Shown here one piece after another: positions 17,269 to 25,042 of a stretch of DNA of 64,000 nucleotides. Position 1 is the first letter of the stretch. Each line of letters begins with the position of its first letter. Source of the DNA: DUPQ01 sp022706885 (GTDB lineage: Bacteria > Bacillota > Clostridia > DUPQ01); the NCBI GenBank assembly GCA_022706885.1, contig JAKJBR010000005.1, positions 5,732-69,731 of the forward strand, in the 5' to 3' direction. The notes below the pieces were generated by a model. The model was not told where the DNA came from. It did no database searches and saw nothing but the letters and a program-made list of their open reading frames with translations. A program made the position numbers and the translations under genes.

Positions 17269-17290
17269 GTTAGACAATGCTAACTGTCTA
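17269..17290. promoter_or_regulatory. Palindromic operator at the methyltransferase transcription start
   Basis: Two overlapping inverted repeats: TAGACA-N8-TGTCTA (17271-17290) and GTTAG-N6-CTAAC (17269-17284). They sit directly downstream of the -10 box of the minus-strand promoter, where a repressor would block initiation. The regulator gene is not evident in the window. Confidence 0.55.
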
Positions 17291-17291
17291 C

Positions 17292-17320
17292 AGAATAACA
17301 CCGCTGTTTTTAATTGTCAA
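17292..17320 (-). promoter_or_regulatory. Promoter of the methyltransferase gene
   Basis: TTGACA (17320-17315), 17 nt, TATTCT (17297-17292) on the minus strand. It gives a leader of about 65 nt containing the palindrome. The rest of the gap to 17497 shows nothing clear beyond a weak A/T hairpin. Confidence 0.65.
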
Positions 17321-17497
17321 CCGTATTTTAGAAAAACCATCGTAAACCTTTTCATTTTGATTTCAGATTAATATTAAAAACTTTTCTCAAAAGAGTATAA
17401 ACGCATTATGCTAAAAGCAGTCTTCGGACAATGATATATATTCTATGCTTTATTCATTACTTGAATATATATTTTCACTTTCAGCCGGATACAACCT

Positions 17498-18229
17498 CTA
17501 TAAAATCCACTTTCTATTAATAATGTGTCGGCATATAAAAAACAGTATAGCCGCAAAAATCAGCAGAATTCCGAAGGACAATAACGGAGAGAGCATATTA
17601 TCACCTGTAATAGTACTTTTCAGAATATCGGTTCCGTAAGTGAGCGGAAGACAAAATGAAACAGGTCGTAAAAATACCGGTAAACTTGAAATCGGTATAA
17701 ACAGGCCGCAGAGAAACAGCATAGGGAAACGAAAGAAGTTTGAAAGAGTCTGAGCTTCAAAAACCTGTTCTGCCGATACTGCAACCAATAACCCTGTCAA
17801 TGCCGAGGTTATGGCAATCATTAAAATTGCAACCAAAAGAACTTGCCAATTTATTGCATGAAGATCAACAAAAAAACTTGCCAGAATAATCGGAACAAAT
17901 GCATTAAATATACCGAAAAGAATTGTTCCGGCAATTTTAGCCAACACCAGCAAGCTTAAACTTATGGGTGCAAGCAAAAGTCGTTCAAAGGATTTACCGC
18001 TCCTCTCAAAAGTAATGGTAACAGCCAACATAGAGGTAGTGCCGAACAAAACGCTCATTGAGATAAGACCGGGAAGCAATTCCGACATATCTCCTCCGGG
18101 TGAGCGAATAAATTGCATAAGAGACCATGAAAGCGGAAAAATGATTCCCCAACTGATATTTGGCGGTTTTAAATAATAGTTCTTTATATCTTTTCTAAGA
18201 ATATTCCAAAATGCAATCCAACTTTTCAT
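17498..18229 (-). CDS. ABC-2 type permease
   Basis: 243-residue membrane protein with about six helices, including GIIFPLSWSLMQF, MSVLFGTTSMLAVTI and a final GILLIFAAILFFI. It shares the plan of ABC-2 exporters for drugs, lipids or polysaccharides. The chosen ATG at 18229 has AAGGAG 7 nt upstream; a longer frame to 18268 would overlap the ATPase gene by 43 nt. It overlaps the ATPase stop by 4 nt. Third gene of the arsR-ABC operon. Confidence 0.88.
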   Translation of the reverse strand: MKSWIAFWNILRKDIKNYYLKPPNISWGIIFPLSWSLMQFIRSPGGDMSELLPGLISMSVLFGTTSMLAVTITFERSGKSFERLLLAPISLSLLVLAKIAGTILFGIFNAFVPIILASFFVDLHAINWQVLLVAILMIAITSALTGLLVAVSAEQVFEAQTLSNFFRFPMLFLCGLFIPISSLPVFLRPVSFCLPLTYGTDILKSTITGDNMLSPLLSFGILLIFAAILFFICRHIINRKWIL

Positions 18230-19194
18230 CGTTTGTCTCCTTTTTCTTTGTCTTTTTTCATCACACAAGATTCAATGCCTGTCAGTTTTACGAATACATC
18301 CTCCAAAGAAGGACGTAATTCCCGTGCTTCATGCACCTCAATCTTGCGGTCATGAAGAAATTCCAGGACGGGAAACAGCGGAATGCGTTGCTCCGATTGC
18401 ACTACAAGAGAATGGTCGGATTGAGAAGTAATTACACTTACTTTAAATCGGTTTTGCAATTCAACGGATAAATTTCCAATGTTTTTATCTGTTACTAACC
18501 GAACTGCATAACCATGAGAAACACTTTCCATCAATTGACTAACTGTACCGGTTGCAATTATTCTACCTTTCGCTATAAAAGCAATACGGTCACAGATGCG
18601 CTCGGCCTCTTCTATGTAGTGGGTAGTCAGAAAAACAGTGGTCCCCTCTGCTTTCAGTTTCACTATCATATCTCGAATCTGTCCGGCACTTTCCACATCA
18701 ATTCCCGTTGTCGGTTCATCTAAAAACAGGATTTGCGGAGAATGGATAAGTGCAGCCGCAATGGTCAGTTTGCGACGCATTCCCTTGGAATATGCCTTAA
18801 AAGGTCGCCCTCCCGTATCATTCAATCTGAACTGCTCTAAAAGCTGATATGCTTTACCTTCTCTTTCTTTTTTTCTCATTCCATACAAAGCTGCACAAAA
18901 ACACAGATTAGAAAACCCGTCCATTTCATTGTAGAGATTGCTTTCATCCGGCACGATTCCCATAATAGCCTGTGCCTTTTTTGTTTGCTTCACTACATCA
19001 ATATCAGCAATAGTAATAGCACCCTCGGTAGGTCGGCACAGACCTGTCATCATGTTAATTGTAGTTGTTTTGCCCGCTCCGTTTGGTCCCAAAAAACCGA
19101 AGATTTCACCTTTTTCAATCTTAAAAGAGATGTCGTTCACAGCAACAACATTACCATATGTCTTTTTAAGGTTTTCAACATTGATTATTCCCAT
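18226..19194 (-). CDS. ABC transporter ATP-binding protein
   Basis: 322 residues. Walker A GPNGAGKTT (about 36-44), a YSKGMRRK signature, Walker B ILFLDEPTTGID and TTH are present, with a C-terminal DUF4162-like extension (about 230-310) as in DrrA-type drug exporters. The signature has Lys in place of the second Gly-preceding residue, as is common in this subgroup. It starts 5 nt after the ArsR stop with only a distant ribosome site, suggesting coupled translation. Together with the permease it probably exports a drug or lipid-like compound. Confidence 0.9.
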   Translation of the reverse strand: MGIINVENLKKTYGNVVAVNDISFKIEKGEIFGFLGPNGAGKTTTINMMTGLCRPTEGAITIADIDVVKQTKKAQAIMGIVPDESNLYNEMDGFSNLCFCAALYGMRKKEREGKAYQLLEQFRLNDTGGRPFKAYSKGMRRKLTIAAALIHSPQILFLDEPTTGIDVESAGQIRDMIVKLKAEGTTVFLTTHYIEEAERICDRIAFIAKGRIIATGTVSQLMESVSHGYAVRLVTDKNIGNLSVELQNRFKVSVITSQSDHSLVVQSEQRIPLFPVLEFLHDRKIEVHEARELRPSLEDVFVKLTGIESCVMKKDKEKGDKR

Positions 19195-19199
19195 AATCT

Positions 19200-19595
19200 C
19201 TATTTATCCTTACCTTGAACTGTACCGTGACAAAACTCTCTGACAGTCTCGTTGCATTTTTCTTTCTTAGGACATTCTTTCTTTTCATCAGCCGGACAAT
19301 CTTCGCGTATCTCAGGATCACAAGTTGTCTGTTGAATCATAGCCAGAGCATCAATTTCCTTTGCCAACTCACGTAATGCTGCCCGCTCTACAGTATAGTG
19401 CATAAAGTAACCGCGCTTTTCTCCTACAAGCAGTCCTGCCTCTCTTAACACTTTAAGATGTTGAGATATGGTTGCTTCGGTTAATTTCAGTTCGTTTGCC
19501 AGTGCTCGGACACAATAATTGTGTGACAGAAGTAATTTCACAATGCTCATACGCGTATCATCTGCAATAGCTTTAAGTATCTTTTTTTTATCCAT
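19200..19595 (-). CDS. ArsR-family transcriptional regulator with Cys-rich tail
   Basis: 131-residue winged helix-turn-helix regulator. The recognition region ANELKLTEATISQHLKVLREAGL and wing VGEKRGYFMHY are typical of ArsR. The tail has spaced cysteines (CDPEIREDCPADEKKECPKKEKC and a later Cys-His), an unusual possible metal or thiol sensor. The protein also has Cys 28 in the N-terminal part. GGAGG precedes the ATG. It heads the operon with the ABC transporter and most likely represses it from the inverted repeat over its promoter. Confidence 0.88.
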   Translation of the reverse strand: MDKKKILKAIADDTRMSIVKLLLSHNYCVRALANELKLTEATISQHLKVLREAGLLVGEKRGYFMHYTVERAALRELAKEIDALAMIQQTTCDPEIREDCPADEKKECPKKEKCNETVREFCHGTVQGKDK

Positions 19596-19630
19596 AGTAA
19601 TCCTCCGGTTATTTAATAAGGCGGTTGCCT

Positions 19631-19664
19631 AATTGAATTATATTAAAACATTCAATTTAGTCAA
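19631..19664 (-). promoter_or_regulatory. Promoter and inverted-repeat operator of the arsR-ABC operon
   Basis: On the minus strand TTGACT (19664-19659), 16 nt, consensus TATAAT (19642-19637). A perfect 8-bp inverted repeat, AATTGAAT...ATTCAATT (19657-19650 and 19638-19631), brackets the spacer and -10. A second imperfect palindrome, TTAGGC-AACC-GCCTTA, lies about 5 nt further downstream. This is the expected place for ArsR binding. Confidence 0.7.
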
Positions 19665-19861
19665 CACTTAATTGAAATCTTTATATATGATTAAAACATA
19701 TTTTCTACCCTTAGATACTTAAATTTATCACCCACCTGTGCGATAATGTAGGTGATTAAAAGCCAATCAGGCTCTGCTAACCAAAGATAGGATTTTTTAT
19801 ACATATAAAGTGAAGTTAACCTTTGCCAGTTAAGTTTTAACCTTATATTTACCTTGATTAG

Positions 19862-19901
19862 TTGCAAAGCTCTGTTTATCATCCTATACTTACAATTGTA
19901 A
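19862..19901 (+). promoter_or_regulatory. Promoter with adjacent 12-bp palindrome
   Basis: TTGCAA (19862-19867), 17 nt, TATACT (19885-19890), then the perfect palindrome TTACAATTGTAA (19890-19901) at the predicted start point of the zincin-like gene. The palindrome could be an operator. Confidence 0.45.
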
Positions 19902-19923
19902 TGGATTGGAAATCAGGTTAAAT

Positions 19924-20985
19924 ATGAGACTTTTATATGACAAAGTATATGAACAGATTAGAAAAACGGATTTCGAAAGTTTATGGAAAGGCTTTCATGC
20001 ATATCATTTTGCTTTGTATGACGATGAGTTTGTCTATCTCAAAGGTAAAATTATTGATTATGAGGAATGCTTTTTAGGTAACACCAGTATAAAATACGGT
20101 GATGAGCAGATAGCCATATGGAGAGTGGACGATTATACGAAAGAAGATCCCGTACTGCTTGCGGCCAATATCATACATGAAATGTTTCATTCATATCAAT
20201 ATGAGTGTCGTGAAAAGCGGTTTCCCGATGACTTAAAAGCTTTGGATTATCCGATAGTTTCGGATAATATCCTTTTGAAGTATGCGGAAAATCAGCAGAT
20301 TGTTAAAGCGGTTAAAAGTAATGATAAAAGAATTATAAAAGAATGTTTATCCTCGGTGTTTGCATCCAGAGCAAGAAGAAAAGAATTAATTAAAGAATAT
20401 ATCGACTATGAATACAAGATGGAAACCGTTGAAGGTATGGCTGAATATATAGGGTTATGTGCTCTTAAACAGTTGGATTATGAAAAATATGAGAATAAGA
20501 TAAACAAATATATTGATAACCTTGCCGATACCGACAATATTCTTTTTGACAACAGAAGACTGGCATATTATTCCGGTTGCTTACTGTTAATTGCACTTAA
20601 ACAAGCGGACATATGCTTTTTCCATGATATTTCAAAAGAAACCAAAACCGTGTATGAGCTGATATCGGAAGGATTTCCTGCTGCCGATTTACCTGAGATT
20701 TTGCATAAGTATGCTATTGAAGAATCGTTGAAGCGTTATATTGATAACAGGAAGAAGTTATTTTCCGATTTCTTTTCCAAGAATCCTGAGTGTACGGAAA
20801 AATCCTTTAAGATTTGCGGATATGACCCCATGAATATGGTTAAACTGGACAACCTTGTATGGTGCAAATATTTCGTCATGCTGAAAGAAAAAGCAAAGGA
20901 AGATCCTTTGCTTATATACAATCAGGTTGTTCTTAAGGTTGACGAGACCGATACAACCTCGGTGTCGGCTTACTATACCGTCTGA
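19924..20985 (+). CDS. Zincin-like putative metalloprotease
   Basis: 353 residues, family not recognised by name. HEMFH (85-89) matches the HEXXH zinc site, and about 80 residues later METVEGMAEY supplies Glu170/Glu174 as a likely third ligand, the plan of gluzincins. There is no signal peptide or membrane segment, so it is probably cytoplasmic. The ATG at 19924 has AGG 6-8 nt upstream; a TTG at 19906 is a weaker alternative. It converges on the epimerase gene with 3 nt between stops. A catalytic role is likely from the motif, but the substrate cannot be inferred. Confidence 0.65.
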   Translation: MRLLYDKVYEQIRKTDFESLWKGFHAYHFALYDDEFVYLKGKIIDYEECFLGNTSIKYGDEQIAIWRVDDYTKEDPVLLAANIIHEMFHSYQYECREKRFPDDLKALDYPIVSDNILLKYAENQQIVKAVKSNDKRIIKECLSSVFASRARRKELIKEYIDYEYKMETVEGMAEYIGLCALKQLDYEKYENKINKYIDNLADTDNILFDNRRLAYYSGCLLLIALKQADICFFHDISKETKTVYELISEGFPAADLPEILHKYAIEESLKRYIDNRKKLFSDFFSKNPECTEKSFKICGYDPMNMVKLDNLVWCKYFVMLKEKAKEDPLLIYNQVVLKVDETDTTSVSAYYTV

Positions 20986-20988
20986 TTT

Positions 20989-22023
20989 TTATGCTTTTGA
21001 TGCAACCTTCTTTTTGCGTCTTATGAGGTTATTAGCCTTAATCCACATATATGTGTCTTCAATAGACTGTTTCAAGGAAAATTTCAGCTTATATCCCAAC
21101 TCCTGTTGTGCTTTTTTGGAGTTGAAATTGGAATTGGACTGAAGAGTATACAGCGAATAGCTGGTAAATAAAGGCTTCTGTTTCTTTATCCTGTAATACA
21201 GTTCCGCAAGCGGAGCCGTCATTTTGGCAAACCAAAGAGGAAGAATGGTTTTGATTTGTTTCTTCCCGAGAACCGAACATATAGTGTCGGTAATTTTCTT
21301 TATCGGATAATATTCCCCCGATAAGATATAGGCGTTACCGCTTTTGCCTTTTTCCGCAGCTAATACTATACCTTCGGCTACATCGCGAACATCAACAAAA
21401 TCATAGCCTCCTCTTACACAGGCTGTCAGTCTTCCCTCGGCACAGTCTTTTACAAGCTGCGTCATATGACCGCCGGCATAGTCTCCCGGCCCTATAATTC
21501 CCGACGGATGAACTACCATGGCATACAAGCCTTTCTGAACGCTGTCCATCACTATCTTTGTGGCTATGGCTTTGGTTTTACTGTATTCCCCTTCTACCAA
21601 ATTGGGATTGAAATCCGATATTTCCGCTATCATTTCGTCCTTCGGTAATTCCGGAATGGCATGAACGGTACTTACATAGACCAATTTTTTGATTTTATGC
21701 TTTAATGCCATATCCACGATATTTTGAGTTCCTTTTACATTAACATCATACATCAACTGGCTGAACTTTGATGATATCGAGACAATACCTGCGGCATGGA
21801 TTACTATGAGTTCCTGATCGTCTTCAACCGTAAAGAAATCTTCCATTGAAGCAGCATCACATACATCCGCTCTGAAAAACCGCACATCTTTATCTTTCAA
21901 TACTCCGTACCTGTCTTGTCCTATATCCATAACTTTGACCGTCTTCCCTTTGGAAAGCAGGTTGTCAACTATAGCGTTTCCCAAGAAACCCAATGCTCCC
22001 GTAACTGCATAAACTTCTTTCAT
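20989..22023 (-). CDS. NAD(P)-dependent epimerase/dehydratase (extended SDR)
   Basis: 344 residues. The N-terminal GALGFLG nucleotide loop, catalytic Ser in VYVSTVHA, and YSKTKAIA with the Tyr-x3-Lys pair place it in the extended SDR family, close to 3-beta-hydroxysteroid dehydrogenase/NAD-epimerases. The C-terminal part holds a Trp/Leu-rich helix (LPLWFAKMTAPLAELYY) that may bind membrane or substrate. AAAGGAG lies upstream of ATG 22023. The physiological substrate is unknown. Confidence 0.85.
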   Translation of the reverse strand: MKEVYAVTGALGFLGNAIVDNLLSKGKTVKVMDIGQDRYGVLKDKDVRFFRADVCDAASMEDFFTVEDDQELIVIHAAGIVSISSKFSQLMYDVNVKGTQNIVDMALKHKIKKLVYVSTVHAIPELPKDEMIAEISDFNPNLVEGEYSKTKAIATKIVMDSVQKGLYAMVVHPSGIIGPGDYAGGHMTQLVKDCAEGRLTACVRGGYDFVDVRDVAEGIVLAAEKGKSGNAYILSGEYYPIKKITDTICSVLGKKQIKTILPLWFAKMTAPLAELYYRIKKQKPLFTSYSLYTLQSNSNFNSKKAQQELGYKLKFSLKQSIEDTYMWIKANNLIRRKKKVASKA

Positions 22024-22148
22024 CCGTTCATCTCCTTTCCGTACTTTTAACATACATTCAGTACATTCTACATGTATGATATAAGGCTAAGTTGAACTGA
22101 TTATGAACAAATAATGGGATTATGATATAATTTTTTAAGAGGTGCGAC

Positions 22149-22898
22149 ATGGATAATCCCTTTATTTCTCATTTAAGAAAACCGCCTAAACTGAAAGGCA
22201 TTAAAAGAGCTCTTTTCATACAACCCCATGCCGATGATAACCAGATAGGTGCAGGCGGTATGATGGCATTATTGGCAGATTCAGGAGCCGAAGTTTATGA
22301 GCTTACGGTGACAGATGACAGAAGATTGGAGCAGGACAAAGAAGGTCTCACTACCCGGCAATCGGAAGCAGTTGCCGCCCAGCAGTATTTAAATGTTAAA
22401 AATGCCGGATTTTTAGGTTTCTGCGACAAAACGCAAGAACCGGTGGAAAAGATTGCTTTGAAGATAATGGAGGTTATAAGAAAGATTAAACCGGATGCGG
22501 TTTTTACAGTGGACCCCGATCTTGCGGCCGAATGTCACAGTGATCATATAAAGACAGGTTACGCGGTAAAATATGCGGTCATGGATGCCGCATGTGATTT
22601 TTATCCCTATTCCGAAGACGGTAAGGTGCGTCATGAAACATGGACAACACCGATACTTGCATTTTACTACACCGATAAACCCAACAGAAAAGTGGATATA
22701 TCAAAGTTTATGGACAAAAAGATCAATTCGATTAAATGTCATAAATCCCAGGTTGACTCCAATCTTCTGATGTTTGTAAAGGAACTTGCTAAGATAGCGG
22801 CAAAAGGGACAAAATTCAAGTATGCGGAACAGTTCAGAGCATTATCTTCACTGCAGATGCACTGCTTTAATATTGCTTTAGAGGAAGATAACGACTGA
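22149..22898 (+). CDS. PIG-L family N-acetylglucosamine-type deacetylase
   Basis: 249 residues, LmbE-like zinc deacetylase. The metal motif PHADDNQIG (about 26-34) and HSDH (about 129-132) are both present. Family members deacetylate GlcNAc-linked substrates such as those of mycothiol or bacillithiol synthesis or teicoplanin. No partner genes are near, so the substrate is open. AGAGGTG is the ribosome site and an intrinsic terminator lies about 190 nt downstream of the stop. Confidence 0.88.
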   Translation: MDNPFISHLRKPPKLKGIKRALFIQPHADDNQIGAGGMMALLADSGAEVYELTVTDDRRLEQDKEGLTTRQSEAVAAQQYLNVKNAGFLGFCDKTQEPVEKIALKIMEVIRKIKPDAVFTVDPDLAAECHSDHIKTGYAVKYAVMDAACDFYPYSEDGKVRHETWTTPILAFYYTDKPNRKVDISKFMDKKINSIKCHKSQVDSNLLMFVKELAKIAAKGTKFKYAEQFRALSSLQMHCFNIALEEDND

Positions 22899-23085
22899 TT
22901 AGAAAAAACAAGTACTTATTAATAGCTAAAAATCCTTTACAAAAGAATATCCTATAATCTTCTTATCTTTTTCTATCAAATTAGCATAATTTACATTATC
23001 CTAATTCATATTATGCTAATAATTTTGATTTTCCAACCGGAAGTAAAACCTATTCCATCGTCTTAATAATTCGTCCGACTCAATT

Positions 23086-23112
23086 GTGACACCGGCGGTG
23101 ACACTTTTTTTT
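23086..23112 (+). terminator. Plus-strand terminator after the PIG-L gene
   Basis: GTGACACC pairs with GGTGACAC across a short loop with a single A-A mismatch, followed by eight T. The region 22899-23085 shows no gene. Confidence 0.6.
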
Positions 23113-23160
23113 CTCACCTTTATTAAGTTCATAAAACCGCTTCATTTGATTAAAACAAAC

Positions 23161-23180
23161 ACGCACCTGTTAAGGTGCGT
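23161..23180 (-). terminator. Terminator of the ABC exporter operon
   Basis: Perfect 8-bp stem ACGCACCT/AGGTGCGT with a 4-nt loop, then a T-rich stretch (GTTTGTTTT) on the minus strand. It lies 12 nt after the exporter stop. Confidence 0.65.
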
Positions 23181-23192
23181 TGTTGTTTGTTA

Positions 23193-25037
23193 TTAATCCT
23201 CTACGGGTAGCGGTTCGGGAGTACCGAATAAATCCTTATTACTGTCGTCTATAAACTGGCTGGTGTAAAGGTTATGGTAGTGTCCTTTCAGCTTCATAAG
23301 CTCTTCATGACTTCCCTGTTCTATTACTTTTCCCTTATCAATTACCAATATCCTATCGGCTTCCCTTATTGTCGACAGTCTGTGCGCAACTACAAAACTC
23401 GTTCTGTTATGTAACACCTTGGAAATGGCACGTTGCACCGCTTTCTCGGTCTGCGTATCCACAGAACTTGTGGCTTCGTCAAGGACGAATATACAGGGAT
23501 TATTCACTATTGCTCTTGCAATGCAGATAAGCTGTTTCTGTCCCGTGGATATTCCGCCGCCGCCTTTGGAGATAACATGATTGTACCCGTTTTCGAATTT
23601 CATTATGAAATCATGGGCTTCCACCATCTTGGCAGCATTAATGACCTCTTCCTCCGTTGCTTCTTCCCTGCCGTAACGGATATTGTCCATAATTGTCCCG
23701 CTGAAAAGATGCGGAGCCTGCAGCATGTAGCCTAAGTTCTTGTGGATATACATCAAAGGTATCGTTTTATAGTCTTGCCCGTCGATATATATTGTCCCCT
23801 CGGTAGGTTCATAGAATCTGCATGCGAGGTTAACTATCGTTGTTTTTCCCGATCCGGTTTCTCCTACCAGAGCTATGCACTGACCCGGTTCCACACTTAA
23901 GTTGAAAGTGTCCAAAACCTTCTCGCCTTCTTTATATCGGAAAGACACATTCTCAAATCTTATGGAACCTTTCAGTTTAGGTACCGGCATGTCCGATGTA
24001 ATGTTTCCGTATTTTTCAATAACCTCATCGGAATCCTTTATGTCTATATCCGCCTCCAGCAAAGCCATAATTCGTTCACCCGCAGCCTGAGAAAACTGGA
24101 ATCTGGCAAATATTCTTGCCATATCGTTTACAGGAAGGAAAAACTGTAAAGTGTACGATATGAACAGTGTAAGCGTTCCGACCGTTATCACTTCGCCTAA
24201 AATCATTACTCCGCCCTGCCATATGGCCAACGAAGTTCCTATGATACCCAATACCGACACTATCGGGAAGAACAATCCTGAATATACTGCCGTTTTGATG
24301 GAAGCGGTCCTCATGTCATCGGTTTTCTTTTCAAAATCGCTGATATGGCTTTCTTCTCTTACAAGCGTTTTTGAGGTTGTAGCACCCTGTATTCCTTCGG
24401 AAAAAGCGCCGGTTATTATGGAATTGTACCTTCTGGCTTCTCTGCTGTAAAACAGTATTCTTTTTTGGAAGAACACCGATATCACTGCCAGTATCGGAAT
24501 AACGGTCAGCACTACCAATGTAATCTTGACGTTTTTCATGAACATGTATACCGTCATCATTATTATCATGCTTATCGCCCAAATCATGTCCACAAGTCCC
24601 CAGGAAATGATTCCGGTCAGCCTTCCCACATCTGAGGTTACTCTTGTAAACAGACTTCCCGTTGCATTTCTGTCATAGTAGGAAAAGCTGAGCTCCTGAA
24701 GTTTTTTAAATCCGTCCACCCTTATATCATGACTAACCAGATGCCAAAGTTTGTCCGCAAGGTATATGAATGTATATATAGTCATACCTTTCAGTATCAG
24801 CATTACCGCAAACAGTATTGAGAAAGGTACTATTCCCTCGGTTGTCTTGTATGCTATAAAATTATCTATCGCATATTCCGTAAAGAGAGGAAAAGCCGCA
24901 TCGGTAGCCGCATTTATTATCATAGCTATGACAATACCTAAAACATGGTTCATGTATCTTGCGAGATACTTTATTGCCTTTTTCCACATCTTCAAATCTA
25001 TATTTTTATTAAATATTTCTCTGTTATCTTCTTCCAT
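23193..25037 (-). CDS. ABC exporter subunit 2 (BmrD-like half-transporter)
   Basis: Type IV ABC half-exporter of 614 residues: six helices (about 30-320) then the ATPase. Walker A GETGSGKTT and Walker B IFVLDEATSSVD with catalytic Glu are canonical. The signature is changed to STGQKQ where SGGQ is usual. The partner just upstream shows the complementary change (Asp at the catalytic Glu), so the two would form one good and one degenerate ATP site, as in BmrCD or TM287/288. AGGTGAG lies 8 nt before the ATG, and only 5 nt separate the genes. Probably drug or lipid export. Confidence 0.92.
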   Translation of the reverse strand: MEEDNREIFNKNIDLKMWKKAIKYLARYMNHVLGIVIAMIINAATDAAFPLFTEYAIDNFIAYKTTEGIVPFSILFAVMLILKGMTIYTFIYLADKLWHLVSHDIRVDGFKKLQELSFSYYDRNATGSLFTRVTSDVGRLTGIISWGLVDMIWAISMIIMMTVYMFMKNVKITLVVLTVIPILAVISVFFQKRILFYSREARRYNSIITGAFSEGIQGATTSKTLVREESHISDFEKKTDDMRTASIKTAVYSGLFFPIVSVLGIIGTSLAIWQGGVMILGEVITVGTLTLFISYTLQFFLPVNDMARIFARFQFSQAAGERIMALLEADIDIKDSDEVIEKYGNITSDMPVPKLKGSIRFENVSFRYKEGEKVLDTFNLSVEPGQCIALVGETGSGKTTIVNLACRFYEPTEGTIYIDGQDYKTIPLMYIHKNLGYMLQAPHLFSGTIMDNIRYGREEATEEEVINAAKMVEAHDFIMKFENGYNHVISKGGGGISTGQKQLICIARAIVNNPCIFVLDEATSSVDTQTEKAVQRAISKVLHNRTSFVVAHRLSTIREADRILVIDKGKVIEQGSHEELMKLKGHYHNLYTSQFIDDSNKDLFGTPEPLPVED

Positions 25038-25042
25038 ACGGT

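Noticed and set aside
19691..19882. 63-codon open frame on the minus strand upstream of the zincin-like gene
   Set aside because: No ribosome site, overlaps the plus-strand promoter region and has no recognisable motif.
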